From the NCBI GenBank assembly GCA_049437325.1, contig JBMTIM010000004.1:1-64000 (forward strand): 64,000 bases of DNA, in the 5' to 3' direction. Under the pieces are notes generated by a model that was not told where the DNA came from, searched no databases, and saw only the letters and a program-made list of their open reading frames with translations. The stretch is from UBA11606 sp049437325 (GTDB lineage Bacteria; Actinomycetota; Acidimicrobiia; Acidimicrobiales; Aldehydirespiratoraceae). The stretch's first letter is position 1, and each line of letters begins with the position of its first letter. Both the position numbers and the translations under genes were made by a program. Positions 1 to 8,790 of this stretch are shown piece after piece.

Positions 1-392
1 TGCCGGACGAGACGCTGACAGCGATCCGTGATCGCTGGGCGGCACTGATCGAGACGGCCCCGTTCACGTCGCCTCCGGTCTGGATTCACGGTGACCTTCA
101 CCCCAACAATGTGCTTGTCGCGAACGGTCATCTCAGTGCAGTGATCGACTTCGGCGACATCACCGCCGGTGATCCGGCAACCGACTATCTGATGGGGTGG
201 ATGACGTTCGACGCACCGGAGCGAGCGGTCTTTCGCAGAACGCTGCAGGCCGATGACGCGACGTGGAACCGAGGCCAAGCATGGGCGCTGGCGCTCTCGC
301 TCGTGTTTGCGGCGCAGGGAGACGACGACCCCGGCATGTTCTCCATCGGTCAGGCCGGGATCCGCCGAGTCCTCGACGACATCGTCGCCTAG
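1..392 (+). CDS. Aminoglycoside phosphotransferase-family protein, C-terminal part
   Basis: Only the last ~130 residues lie in the window, read from base 3; the start is off the left edge. The catalytic loop HGDLHPNNVLV, with the Asp and Asn of this kinase-like fold, is followed about 12 residues later by the metal-binding VIDFGD motif, and then by the GDPATDY helix typical of the APH/choline kinase family. Members phosphorylate small hydroxyl substrates using ATP or GTP. The substrate cannot be told from this piece, and chromosomal relatives are usually not resistance genes. Its stop overlaps the stop of the convergent photolyase gene by 4 bases. Confidence 0.85.
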   Translation, partial: PDETLTAIRDRWAALIETAPFTSPPVWIHGDLHPNNVLVANGHLSAVIDFGDITAGDPATDYLMGWMTFDAPERAVFRRTLQADDATWNRGQAWALALSLVFAAQGDDDPGMFSIGQAGIRRVLDDIVA

Positions 393-1900
393 AGCGTCCC
401 GTTTCCGAGCCGCACGACGACCTCACTCGCTCGTGCCCGAACGTCGTCGAGATCGGTGAGTCGGCGTGCAGCGGCCAACTGCCGAGCCATGCGATGGTTG
501 CCCTGCAACGTCTCCCGGTTCCGCTCCAGGAAGTCCCAGTACAGCGATGTGAACGGGCATGCATCGTCACCGACACGTTTTTTGGGATCGAAGCGGCACG
601 AGCGGCAGTGGTCGCTCATGCGTGAGATGTATGCGCCGCCTGATGCGTAGGGCTTCGACGCCATCCGACCTCCGTCGGCGAACAGCGCCATACCGATCAC
701 ATTGGGGGTCATGACCCACGGTGCGCCATCGACGAACGCCGATCTCATCCAGTCGTTCATGGCCTGCGGGTTCACGCCGGCCGTGAGTGCGAGGTTGCCG
801 AGAATCATCAGACGCTCGATGTGGTGCGCGTAGCCGCGGTCGTCGATGCCCTCGATCGTGTGGCCGAGACAAGCCATCTCGGTCTCGGCGTGACCGGAGA
901 ACACCGGGGGAAGCGGGGCGTCGGCCCCGAGCGCGTTCGACGAGCCGTAGGTCGGGCCCCAGTTCCAATAGAGGCACCATACGTACTCGCGCCAGCCGAT
1001 GATCTGGCGTACGAACCCTTCGACGCTGTTCATCGGAACCAGCCCATCGTCGAATGCACGGGTGGCTGCAGCCACGACCTCCCTCGGGTGGAGCAGCCCG
1101 AGGTTGAGTGATGTCGACAGTGTCGAGTGCGCAAGCCGCCACTCGTCGCGCAGCATTGCGTCCTCGTGGGTGCCGAAGACCGGAAGGGCATCCCGAATGA
1201 AGCTGTCGAGTCGGGCCGTCGCGTGGGCGCGCGTCACGGGCCAGAGGCCGCTCGGCACGGCACCGAACAGTTCGATGTCTGCGTCGGACTCGAGATCGGA
1301 CAGCACCGCAGCGTCGATGTCGTCGAGTGCAAACGCGGGCAGAGCTGGCCATGCCCGCCCGTCTCTGGGCGGAGGCTCCCGATTGTCCGCGTCGTGATTC
1401 CACCGGCCCGAGACCGGCTCGTCACCATCCATCAGGATGTCGAGGCGACGTCGCTGCCAACGGTAGAAGTCCTCCATACGCAGGTTGCTTCGACCGCGAC
1501 TCCACGCGTCGAACTCGTCGAGGGGGGTCAAAAAGCGCTCGTCGGCACTCAGTTCCACCCCTGCAGCCACGAGCGATGCCACACCCTCGTGCGATGACGG
1601 AGCCATCGCCAGCACGCGGTCGACGTCGAGGGCATCAGCATGCTCGGCGACGCCCGCCGCGATGGAACTGCAGCGCCGTTCGTCGACCTCGTATCCCTCG
1701 GTACGAAGCTCTCGGGCGAAGTGACGCATGGCCGAGACCACGAGGTGCGCTCGCTGTCGATGCCACCGATGGCGACGCAGGAGGTTGGTCGACTCGACCA
1801 TGAGCACCCGACAGTCATCGGGCCCCAGTCGGGCAAGGGGTCCGACCTCGGTCGAGAGTTGGTCGCCGAGGACCAGGACGGTCGGCCGGTTGTCGCTCAC
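389..1900 (-). CDS. Fe-S bacterial cryptochrome/photolyase (PhrB-like)
   Basis: The 503-residue protein belongs to the deoxyribodipyrimidine photolyase-related family (FeS-BCP), whose studied members repair (6-4) photoproducts using FAD, a lumazine antenna and a [4Fe-4S] cluster. The C-terminal part shows three cluster cysteines, C432-x2-C435-x12-C448, with the spacing known from Agrobacterium PhrB; the fourth ligand lies upstream. The N-terminal ~200 residues form the antenna-binding Rossmann-like domain (start VLVLGDQL). The gene starts with GTG at 1900, overlapping the TGA of the upstream membrane-protein gene (GTGA), so it is translationally coupled. The length fits the family. Family assignment is firm; repair versus photoreceptor role is open. 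Confidence 0.9.
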   Translation of the reverse strand: MSDNRPTVLVLGDQLSTEVGPLARLGPDDCRVLMVESTNLLRRHRWHRQRAHLVVSAMRHFARELRTEGYEVDERRCSSIAAGVAEHADALDVDRVLAMAPSSHEGVASLVAAGVELSADERFLTPLDEFDAWSRGRSNLRMEDFYRWQRRRLDILMDGDEPVSGRWNHDADNREPPPRDGRAWPALPAFALDDIDAAVLSDLESDADIELFGAVPSGLWPVTRAHATARLDSFIRDALPVFGTHEDAMLRDEWRLAHSTLSTSLNLGLLHPREVVAAATRAFDDGLVPMNSVEGFVRQIIGWREYVWCLYWNWGPTYGSSNALGADAPLPPVFSGHAETEMACLGHTIEGIDDRGYAHHIERLMILGNLALTAGVNPQAMNDWMRSAFVDGAPWVMTPNVIGMALFADGGRMASKPYASGGAYISRMSDHCRSCRFDPKKRVGDDACPFTSLYWDFLERNRETLQGNHRMARQLAAARRLTDLDDVRARASEVVVRLGNGTL

Positions 1901-2307
1901 AGGAGTGCGAGGGCAAGGAGGCCGCGGGCGCTCCAGCCGATGGTTCGGATCCAGTTCGTCGACACCAGCCGCGCCGCCACCTGCTCGTCCCAGGTAACCG
2001 AGAGGGAACGGTGGGCCGGGACTTGGAGAAACACGGTCGAGCCGTGGATGATCGCCAACGCCACGAGTCCGGCAAACGCAGCCGGTCGGCTGACGCCATC
2101 AGGGGTGAACCCGAACAGCAGCAGTGCGGTCACGCCTTCCACCGCCATGAAGGGTCCGACCACCCAGGCGGTCCGTCGGGTGTGTTCGTTCTCGTAGGCA
2201 ACGAAGGCAGTCGTGCCGACACGGCGAAAGAGGGGGTAGTGGACGACTTGAACGAACCAGATCAAGCCGACCATGGCCAACGTCGCACCGGCATGAAGAA
2301 GCAGCAT
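1897..2307 (-). CDS. Small four-helix membrane protein
   Basis: A 136-residue hydrophobic protein starting MLLLHAGATLAM. I chose the ATG at 2307 because it overlaps the stop of the upstream molybdopterin oxidoreductase gene (ATGA), and because the longer in-frame reading adds an Arg/Pro-rich stretch that is clearly out-of-frame oxidoreductase sequence. Four hydrophobic segments are visible, with a conserved-looking VVHYPLF motif after the first and a histidine/arginine-rich loop (YENEHTRRTAWV) before the second. I recognise no named family. Its coupling to both neighbours suggests co-expression with the oxidoreductase and the photolyase; a role as membrane anchor or redox partner would be speculation. 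Confidence 0.75.
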   Translation of the reverse strand: MLLLHAGATLAMVGLIWFVQVVHYPLFRRVGTTAFVAYENEHTRRTAWVVGPFMAVEGVTALLLFGFTPDGVSRPAAFAGLVALAIIHGSTVFLQVPAHRSLSVTWDEQVAARLVSTNWIRTIGWSARGLLALALL

Positions 2308-4298
2308 CAGGCAGGGGAGATCGACACCCAGGTGTCGAGGTAGGCGGCGGAGCCCTGATCGTCGTCCGAGACGGCGGGGTTGGTCAAGACATTGACCGAC
2401 CGGCCGTCTCGATGAGCTGCGTGGCCCCAACCGAACGGAACCGAGACGAGGCCGGGTTGGAGTCGATCATCGTGGTGGACCCGGAGGTGGAGGTTCCCGC
2501 GCTCGTTCCACACGAGCGCATCGGCACCGTCGTCGAGTCCGAGCTCGGCGGCATCGGAGGGGTGAAGACCGAGTTCCGGTTCGGAACGAGATGGGTGATG
2601 GGCAGGGAACTGGCTGTAGTTGGTGTTCAGGAACCGGACGTGCTGTTTGGTGGAGATCAACTGGAACCTGTGGGTCGGCGGTGCGACGGGGTGGACGGGG
2701 TCGAGGGCACGCAACCGGAAGCGGTCCCGTGGGAGAACCGCTTCACCCGGGGTGTGGTTGAACCGTGCCCAACCGTCGCGCACCAGTCGTTCGTACGTGA
2801 TGCCGTCGAGCAGCGGATGCGGTCGGTCGAGGAGGGTGCGGATGAGCGCTTCGTCGGATTCGTGATGACTCGGATCCTGCAGCCCCATCCGCTCGGCGAG
2901 GAGCCGGAAGATCTCGTTGTTCGACTTGGATTCGCCCCGCGGCAGGATCGCCGGTTGGTTGAGCGCAATGTTGAGATGCCCCCACGCCGGAGCCAGATCG
3001 AGGTGTTCGATCTGGGTGGTGACCGGAAGGATGAGGTCGGCGTAGCGGGCGGTGTCGGTCACGAACTGCTCGGCGACAACGGTGAAGAGATCATCGCGTT
3101 CGAGGCCCTCGATGATGCGATTCTGGTCGGGCGTGATGACCGCCGGGTTGCTGTTGTGCACGAAGAGCGACCGGATCGGCGGGTCGAGATCGATGCCGGT
3201 CAGTACCTCCCCGAGTCGGGCCATGTTGAACGTGCGCGATGGTTCGGCGAGTTGCTCGACGTCGAGACCGAAGGCCTCTTCCCACCAGACTTGGGTCGAT
3301 CGGCACAGTCCTCCACCCGGATCGCGCCATGACCCACTGACACTCGGGAGTGTTGCGATCGCCGCCATGATCTCGACACCGTTCTCGCGGTGTTCGGGCC
3401 CGACGAGGGATCGGACGGCGGCGGGCCGGTTGGTGGCAAACGTGTGCGCCAGCCACTCGATGGTGGTGGCGTCGATGCCGGTTTCGGCCTCGCACCTCGC
3501 CGGGTCCCAGGGTGTCGCAGATGCGAGGAGATCGTCGGCGCCGGTGGTGTGTCGAGCGAGCCAGTCGGTATCGAGCAGTCCGTCGCGATCGAGGACATGC
3601 ACGAGGCCCAGCACAAGGGCGACGTCGGTACCCGGTCGGATCTGCAGGAACCGATCGGCTCGCTCGGCGGTGGTCGTTCGAACCGGATCGATGACGACGA
3701 CCACCGCTCCGGCATCGCGGGCCTCCTCGATCACCGGCCACAGGTGCCGGTTGGTGAGCAGCGTGTTGGTGCCCCACAACACGATGGTGCGGGCAAGGCG
3801 CAGATCCTCTGGATCGATGCCTCTCGGGATCCCGAGGACCTGGTTGGCGCCGATCCAGGCATTGACCCCGCAGAGGTGACGCCGGATGTCGGACGTGCCG
3901 AGGGCAGCGAAGAAGCGTCGAGCGAGCAAGCCTTTCTGGATGACGCCCTGTGTCCCGTCGAAGGAGTACGGGAGGATCGCCGCTGGCCCGTCCTCGTCGA
4001 TGATGGATGTCCACCGCTGCTCGATGGTGTCGAGTGCGTCGCTCCAGGAGATCGCCTCGAAGTCCCCCGACCCTTTCGCCCCGACCCGCCGCAATGGGGT
4101 CAGTACCCGGTCCGGGTGGTACACGCGGTCGAGGAAACGGTTGACTTTGGGGCACAGCTGCCCATTGGTCGTCGGGTGATCCGCCATGCCGCGAAGTCCC
4201 ACTGCGATGCCATCGTCGACGGTGACTTCCCACACACAGGTGTCGGGACAATCGTGGTGGCATGCGCCACGAACGACGCCGTCGATGAGGGGCATCAT
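2307..4298 (-). CDS. Molybdopterin-dependent oxidoreductase, FdhA/DMSO-reductase superfamily
   Basis: The 663-residue protein has an N-terminal [4Fe-4S] motif C13-x3-C17-x3-C21-x27-C49, then molybdopterin oxidoreductase core segments (VLWGTNTLLTNRH, LFVHNSNPAV) and a C-terminal dinucleotide-binding beta-barrel (HPSDAAELGLDDGADALVWNERG). No twin-arginine signal is visible, so it is probably cytoplasmic. Family members transfer oxygen atoms or hydride using bis-MGD; the substrate (formate-like or another small molecule) cannot be deduced. No dedicated electron-transfer subunit gene is adjacent, only the small membrane protein that overlaps its stop. The start MM at 4298 lies 10 bases after the deacetylase stop, consistent with an operon. 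Confidence 0.88.
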   Translation of the reverse strand: MMPLIDGVVRGACHHDCPDTCVWEVTVDDGIAVGLRGMADHPTTNGQLCPKVNRFLDRVYHPDRVLTPLRRVGAKGSGDFEAISWSDALDTIEQRWTSIIDEDGPAAILPYSFDGTQGVIQKGLLARRFFAALGTSDIRRHLCGVNAWIGANQVLGIPRGIDPEDLRLARTIVLWGTNTLLTNRHLWPVIEEARDAGAVVVVIDPVRTTTAERADRFLQIRPGTDVALVLGLVHVLDRDGLLDTDWLARHTTGADDLLASATPWDPARCEAETGIDATTIEWLAHTFATNRPAAVRSLVGPEHRENGVEIMAAIATLPSVSGSWRDPGGGLCRSTQVWWEEAFGLDVEQLAEPSRTFNMARLGEVLTGIDLDPPIRSLFVHNSNPAVITPDQNRIIEGLERDDLFTVVAEQFVTDTARYADLILPVTTQIEHLDLAPAWGHLNIALNQPAILPRGESKSNNEIFRLLAERMGLQDPSHHESDEALIRTLLDRPHPLLDGITYERLVRDGWARFNHTPGEAVLPRDRFRLRALDPVHPVAPPTHRFQLISTKQHVRFLNTNYSQFPAHHPSRSEPELGLHPSDAAELGLDDGADALVWNERGNLHLRVHHDDRLQPGLVSVPFGWGHAAHRDGRSVNVLTNPAVSDDDQGSAAYLDTWVSISPA

Positions 4299-4308
4299 GC
4301 TCGGTCGT

Positions 4309-5049
4309 TCATGATGCTGGATCCATCAGTCGGAACGCTTCACCCAGCGAGATGCCGGCGAGTCGCCCGTGTGCTCGGGCCTCGCCCCAGGTCCGCTCCT
4401 CGAACGCTGCGGTCTGTTCGCCCGACGCATCGTCGACGATGTGCATCGTGGTCTCGAACTGGCTCTCGTGGGCCATCAACGCGTCGATCTTGGCCTCGAG
4501 GTGGCGGGGCTCGATCCGCTCGACAAGGTTTGGCTCCTCACATTCGAACAGCAGGAGTGCGCTCGGTCGATGGTGCGAGAGTCCTTCGGCCATGTGTTCG
4601 CGGTGGTAGTGCGGATCGCGAGCGGCAACGACCCCGTCGACGGTCAACCAGCCGGCGTTTCGATGATCGGGGTGCATCCGCCAGCGACGCCACGGATCGT
4701 GACCGAGCACGACGTCGGGTGCGGTCTGGCGGATCACCTTGGCGACCTCGCCGCGCCGTCGAGCCGTGTTGTCGAGTTCGCCGTCGACGGCGTCGAGGAA
4801 GTGGACCCGCGCACGGGGTGCGATCCGTCGGGCGGCCTCGATCTGCTCGGAGCGCCGTCGCTCGACGAGGGCAGCGGTGTCGGCGTCGACATCCCACGTG
4901 CCCTTCGAGCCGTCGGTACAGACGAGAAGGTGGATCTCGGCGCCTGCTTCACCCCATTTGGCGAGCGCCCCGCCGCACTCGAACTCGATGTCGTCGGGGT
5001 GGGCGCCGATCGCCAAGGCACTCGAGGGGGTCGGAAGATCGACTCGCAT
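4309..5049 (-). CDS. PIG-L/LmbE-family N-acetylglucosaminyl deacetylase
   Basis: The 246-residue protein carries the zinc-binding motif AHPDDIEFECGG near residue 17 and the later HPDHRNAG motif supplying the third histidine, both diagnostic of PIG-L deacetylases. Relatives include MshB (mycothiol), the mycothiol conjugate amidase Mca and many sugar deacetylases; the sequence alone does not pick one. The ATG at 5049 is preceded by AAAGGA seven bases upstream, located inside the 3' end of cofC. It lies between cofC and the molybdopterin oxidoreductase gene on the same strand, likely in one transcript. Confidence 0.88.
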   Translation of the reverse strand: MRVDLPTPSSALAIGAHPDDIEFECGGALAKWGEAGAEIHLLVCTDGSKGTWDVDADTAALVERRRSEQIEAARRIAPRARVHFLDAVDGELDNTARRRGEVAKVIRQTAPDVVLGHDPWRRWRMHPDHRNAGWLTVDGVVAARDPHYHREHMAEGLSHHRPSALLLFECEEPNLVERIEPRHLEAKIDALMAHESQFETTMHIVDDASGEQTAAFEERTWGEARAHGRLAGISLGEAFRLMDPAS

Positions 5050-5061
5050 CGTGTGATCCTT

Positions 5062-5658
5062 TCAGCTGCGTCGCCGCACGTCCGACTCGTCGGCATCGGC
5101 GAGCAGTGTGAGGTCCGCCGGATCGTCGATGTCGAGGGCCAACGACTCGTCGTCGATCACGGAGATGTCGAGCCCACGAGCCGTTGCCTCACGGCAATGA
5201 GCGTCGAAGGAGCCGGGGCCGTAGCAGAACGTGAAATCGGTGCCGGCGGGCAGGGACAGCACATTGCTGCCATCTCGTGCGGTGTCGGGTGCGATCGCCA
5301 TGCCGGCACCGGTGACGACCCGAAGGTCGACCGCTCGGGGGAGGTCGGCGTGGGCGATGATGATGCGACCGTCGGGCGGGAGGTCGTTCGACAGGCGGCC
5401 GACAGCCGCCGTGACCGACGCATTCAGCCCGGTCACCCCAGGGGCCACGATCTCGACCCCGAGTCCCTCCGCCCACGTTGCCACCTTCGCATCGTCGGAG
5501 ACGATGAACACGGGAAGGCCGTGGGCTGCCCGAACGACCCGTTCGGCCATCGCTTCGGCCAGTCGACGTCGATCGCTCGCCGAGAGCACCCCGGAGAGGC
5601 GTGTCTTTGCGTCGTCGAACGATCGAATGGGAATGGCGACGACTGCGGGGCCGGTCAC
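5062..5658 (-). CDS. cofC: 2-phospho-L-lactate guanylyltransferase (F420 synthesis)
   Basis: CofC (FbiD in actinobacteria) activates phospholactate or phosphoenolpyruvate with GTP for coenzyme F420 synthesis. The protein begins VTGPAVVAIPIRSFDDAKTRL, the conserved nucleotide-binding start with the Lys-Thr-Arg-Leu element, and continues with FIVSDD, the HADLP motif and a C-terminal DIDDPADL typical of the family. I chose the GTG at 5658 (198 residues): a TAGACT box ends 7 bases before it, whereas the longer reading adds an unlikely Arg/Trp-rich leader that overlaps gpsA on the other strand. It implies the organism makes F420, although no fbiA/B genes are in the window. Confidence 0.88.
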   Translation of the reverse strand: MTGPAVVAIPIRSFDDAKTRLSGVLSASDRRRLAEAMAERVVRAAHGLPVFIVSDDAKVATWAEGLGVEIVAPGVTGLNASVTAAVGRLSNDLPPDGRIIIAHADLPRAVDLRVVTGAGMAIAPDTARDGSNVLSLPAGTDFTFCYGPGSFDAHCREATARGLDISVIDDESLALDIDDPADLTLLADADESDVRRRS

Positions 5659-5665
5659 GCGGCGG

Positions 5666-5675
5666 AGTCTAGGGT
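5666..5675. promoter_or_regulatory. Symmetric bidirectional promoter (-10 boxes), cofC and gpsA
   Basis: The decamer AGTCTAGGGT holds TAGGGT for gpsA on the plus strand, with 6 bases to its ATG, and TAGACT for cofC on the minus strand, with 7 bases to its GTG; the two boxes share the central TA. Neither gene has a Shine-Dalgarno sequence, so both transcripts are predicted to be leaderless. Confidence 0.65.
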
Positions 5676-5681
5676 TGCGCC

Positions 5682-6683
5682 ATGACCATGCAAGTAGTCG
5701 TGTTGGGAGCCGGCTCGTGGGGCACCACGTTTGCGCACCTCTGCGCCCACAACGCACCGACACTGCTCTGGGCTCGCGACGCAGCAGTCGCCGACGCCAT
5801 CAACGATCGTCGCGTCAACCCGCGCTATCTCGAGGGGTACGAACTCCACCCGGAGCTTCGGGCATCGTCGGATCTTGCCCACGTGGTCGGGCAGGCAGAC
5901 CTGCTGGTCGTGGGGGTGCCGTCGGCGTCGTTTCGCCAGGTCGTGATCGACGCTCGGCCCCATCTGCGCCCCTGGGTACCGGTGGTCTCGCTGACCAAGG
6001 GCCTCGAGCTCGGGTCGGGCAAGCGGATGACCCAGCTGATCGACGAAGAGCTTCCGGGTCGCCCCAACGGTGTACTCACCGGTCCGAATCTCGCAAAGGA
6101 GATCCTCGCCGGCGATGCGGCAGCCGCTGTCGTGGCATTCACCAACATCAAGATCGCCGAGACGATGCAGGAAATCTTCTCCTCCCAGCTGTTTCGCGTC
6201 TACTCGAGCACCGATGTGATCGGGTGCGAGCTCGGTGGGGCCCTCAAGAACGTGATTGCCCTTGCTGCAGGAATGGCCGAGGGTCTCGGTACCGGCGACA
6301 ACACCCGCGCAGCTGTGATGACCCGCGGACTGGCCGAAGTGACCCGACTCGGTGTCGTCCTGGGCGGTCGACCCGAGACCTTTGCCGGTCTGGCGGGCAT
6401 GGGCGATCTGCTCGCCACCTGCATGAGCCCACAGAGCCGCAATCGGACCTTCGGCGAACGCATGGCCGCCGGGTTCACGGTTGCAGAGATCGAGGCCACG
6501 ATGGACCAGGTGGCCGAAGGGGTCGTGTCAGCACCGATCGTCGTCGAACTGGCCCGACAACACGGCGTCGCCATGCCGATCGCCGAACAGATGCGGGCAT
6601 GTATTGAGGATGGTCGCTCTGCACTGCAGGCCTACGATGGGCTGGTGCGTACTCCGGCCGCCCGCGAGATCGAACCGGGCTGA
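5682..6683 (+). CDS. gpsA: Glycerol-3-phosphate dehydrogenase [NAD(P)+]
   Basis: GpsA reduces dihydroxyacetone phosphate to sn-glycerol 3-phosphate for phospholipid synthesis in the cytoplasm. The 333 residues show the N-terminal NAD(P)-binding motif GAGSWGTTFA, the central GPNLAKEI segment and the catalytic-lysine motif GGALKNVIALAAG, followed by the NNTRAA-type segment (DNTRAAVMTRGL). The length is normal for the family. The ATG is preceded by a TAGGGT box with no Shine-Dalgarno sequence, so the mRNA is probably leaderless. It is divergent from cofC and followed 23 bases later by an unknown gene and rnhB. Confidence 0.96.
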   Translation: MTMQVVVLGAGSWGTTFAHLCAHNAPTLLWARDAAVADAINDRRVNPRYLEGYELHPELRASSDLAHVVGQADLLVVGVPSASFRQVVIDARPHLRPWVPVVSLTKGLELGSGKRMTQLIDEELPGRPNGVLTGPNLAKEILAGDAAAAVVAFTNIKIAETMQEIFSSQLFRVYSSTDVIGCELGGALKNVIALAAGMAEGLGTGDNTRAAVMTRGLAEVTRLGVVLGGRPETFAGLAGMGDLLATCMSPQSRNRTFGERMAAGFTVAEIEATMDQVAEGVVSAPIVVELARQHGVAMPIAEQMRACIEDGRSALQAYDGLVRTPAAREIEPG

Positions 6684-6706
6684 GCTCCGACGTCTGCGCT
6701 TTCGGT

Positions 6707-8095
6707 ATGGCGTTCCGCAATCCGTTCCGACGACCGGCCTCCACATCCGTCGACGACTCGTTCGGTCTTGTTCTCGGGGACCTCGAAGGTCCGGTCGGAC
6801 GGATCAGCACGAAGGGCACACTTGCCGTCGACGACGGAAGCTGGCGTATCGAGTGGGGGGTCAAGTCAGGGATCGACTGGCGTCTCGCCCACACGCACAC
6901 CGCGGTACGACAAGATCGGGTGGACGACACACCGGTGTTCGAAACGTGGATGCGGGTCCCCGGCGGCGACGTGGTCCAGCGGGTCGGCGTTCTCAACCAC
7001 GGCGGCGGCAGAGCGTTGGTCGTCGAGTACGAGAATGCATCGCCCGATGCGGTGGTCGTCGCAACCGTCGGGATCGCCGACGCTGCACTGTCCACTGATC
7101 GAGGCGGCGCCTTCATCGACGGTGTCCCCTGGATCCGATCGGCCCGTGTCGGTGCCGCAACGGTGGGAGCCGACATCTGGGCAGCGGTTGCCGCCGGCCC
7201 CTCCGGTACCGACGCCGAGGGGCATGGCGGAGCTGCGGTGTTGACTGCCGTACCCCACCGGCAGCGGGCCACGGTCGTCGTGGTGATCGAAGGCGAGATT
7301 CCGAGCCGTGAGGTCACCCCCGACGTCATCGCTTCTGGTTGGCGTGCCATCACCGCCGAAGCGCTCGACGTCGACGTTCCCGATGTCCAGCTCAGTTCGG
7401 CGTGGCGACGAGTGCTCTGCGACCTCGTCCTGGCTGCGGGCACCGACGATGCCGTCATCGCCGGTGAAGCAGCATGGTGGCTCGACCTGGCCGGCCTCCA
7501 TCGTGAGGCCGATCGCGGGCGGGATGCGGTCCTGCGTGCCGCAGACCGAGGCGCCCTCGATGCCGAGGGGGCGATCGTCGGTCTCCGGGCGTTGGCGAGC
7601 GCGGAGATTCGAGCCGGTGAGACGTCCGATCTCGACGCGATCGCCGGACCGTTGGCGGCGATCGCCGGTGAGCGACTCGATCGGACAACCGCGCTGCTGG
7701 TGACCCGTGCGACCGAGGCGCGTGCGCCCGATGTCGCAGCCGACGCCTTGGCACTCGCCGAACGGCTGCCGCTCGCCGACCGGGCACCGACGTCACCGGT
7801 GGCGGCCGGTGCGGCGCGAGTCCTCGGTCGTCTCTTCGACGACGCCGATGTCACCGGCCGGCTGTCGATGTTGCCGGTGGTTCCGGATACGTGGAAGGGG
7901 CAATCGATCGACGTGCGCCGCATGGTCACCGGTCTCGGCTCGTTGTCTTTCAGCGTTCGCTGGCACGGCGACCGCCCGGCAGTGCTGTGGGAGCGCCGCG
8001 GAGGTCCCGACGAAGCGGTGCTGACTTGCCCGGGCCTGGATCCGTCATGGTCGACCTCGGCGCGCAATGGCGAAGCCCTGCTTGTCGGGCCATGA
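6707..8095 (+). CDS. Conserved-looking protein of unknown function
   Basis: A 462-residue soluble protein that I do not recognise. The first ~200 residues are beta-strand-like with many Val/Gly/Asp (for example VLGDLEGPVGRISTKG); the middle is Ala/Glu/Arg-rich and probably helical; the last ~60 residues (SFSVRWHGDRPAVLWERRG) look like a beta-rich domain ending. There is no signal peptide or membrane segment. Its TGA overlaps the ATG of rnhB (ATGA), so the two are translationally coupled and likely co-transcribed downstream of gpsA. Codon use matches its neighbours, which supports a real gene. Confidence 0.75.
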   Translation: MAFRNPFRRPASTSVDDSFGLVLGDLEGPVGRISTKGTLAVDDGSWRIEWGVKSGIDWRLAHTHTAVRQDRVDDTPVFETWMRVPGGDVVQRVGVLNHGGGRALVVEYENASPDAVVVATVGIADAALSTDRGGAFIDGVPWIRSARVGAATVGADIWAAVAAGPSGTDAEGHGGAAVLTAVPHRQRATVVVVIEGEIPSREVTPDVIASGWRAITAEALDVDVPDVQLSSAWRRVLCDLVLAAGTDDAVIAGEAAWWLDLAGLHREADRGRDAVLRAADRGALDAEGAIVGLRALASAEIRAGETSDLDAIAGPLAAIAGERLDRTTALLVTRATEARAPDVAADALALAERLPLADRAPTSPVAAGAARVLGRLFDDADVTGRLSMLPVVPDTWKGQSIDVRRMVTGLGSLSFSVRWHGDRPAVLWERRGGPDEAVLTCPGLDPSWSTSARNGEALLVGP

Positions 8096-8790
8096 CGGCT
8101 CGACAGCTCCGGGGTGCGGTCAAGCGCCAGGCACCAGGCACCCGCATCGAACGCGAACTGTGGGATTCGGGATGTGGGCTCGTCGCCGGGATCGACGAGG
8201 TCGGACGGGGTGCGTGGGCAGGGCCGTTGACCCTCGCTGCGGTGGTGGTACCCCGGGAACGAAAGCTGTACAAGGTTCGTGACTCGAAGATGCTCACGAG
8301 CGGCGAGCGTGACGTCATGCACGATCGAATCATCGACTGGGCCGATCATGTGAGTGTTGCGCACGCGACCCAAGAGGAGTGCGACGAACTCGGCATGTCG
8401 GCTGCCCAGAAGCTCGCAACTCGAAGGGTCCTCGAGGGACTCGGTGTTGCCGTCGACCACTGCCTTGTCGACGGCAACTGGGACTTTGTCGAGACCGTGC
8501 CGACCACCACCGTGGTCAAAGGTGATGCGAAGAGCCTCTCGATCGCAGCGGCCTCCATCGTCGCAAAGGTCACTCGCGATCGCATGATGGTGCGTTGGCA
8601 CTCGGTCGTTCCGAGCTACTCGTTCGCCGGGAACAAGGGCTACCCCTGCCCCCGCCACAAGGCTGCACTGGCTGCGTACGGACCTTCGGTGATCCATCGC
8701 CGACGCTGGGCGTTCATGGACGACCTGCGATGGTCCGGGATCGCCCGGGTCAGCGACGATGGCGACGACACCCAACTCGGGTTGTTCTGA
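8092..8790 (+). CDS. rnhB: Ribonuclease HII
   Basis: RNase HII cuts RNA in RNA-DNA hybrids and starts removal of misincorporated ribonucleotides. The 232-residue protein has the signature GIDEVGRGAWAGPL with catalytic Asp35 and Glu36, the DSKML segment, the VDGN motif carrying the third acidic residue, and the SIAAASIVAKVTRD block. I chose the ATG at 8092, which overlaps the upstream stop (ATGA); the longer upstream reading is out-of-frame sequence of the previous gene. Its TGA overlaps the next gene's ATG (TGATG). Confidence 0.95.
   Translation: MTARQLRGAVKRQAPGTRIERELWDSGCGLVAGIDEVGRGAWAGPLTLAAVVVPRERKLYKVRDSKMLTSGERDVMHDRIIDWADHVSVAHATQEECDELGMSAAQKLATRRVLEGLGVAVDHCLVDGNWDFVETVPTTTVVKGDAKSLSIAAASIVAKVTRDRMMVRWHSVVPSYSFAGNKGYPCPRHKAALAAYGPSVIHRRRWAFMDDLRWSGIARVSDDGDDTQLGLF

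Noticed and set aside
1..392. Aminoglycoside resistance gene
   Set aside because: APH-fold proteins of unknown substrate are common on actinobacterial chromosomes; nothing indicates mobility.
3390..5111. 573-codon plus-strand frame opposite the oxidoreductase and deacetylase genes
   Set aside because: The minus-strand genes carry catalytic motifs; the plus frame turns Arg-rich and has no family resemblance.
6475..8775. 766-codon minus-strand frame, Ser/Arg/Pro-rich
   Set aside because: Antisense of gpsA end, the 6707 gene and rnhB; composition typical of antisense reading.
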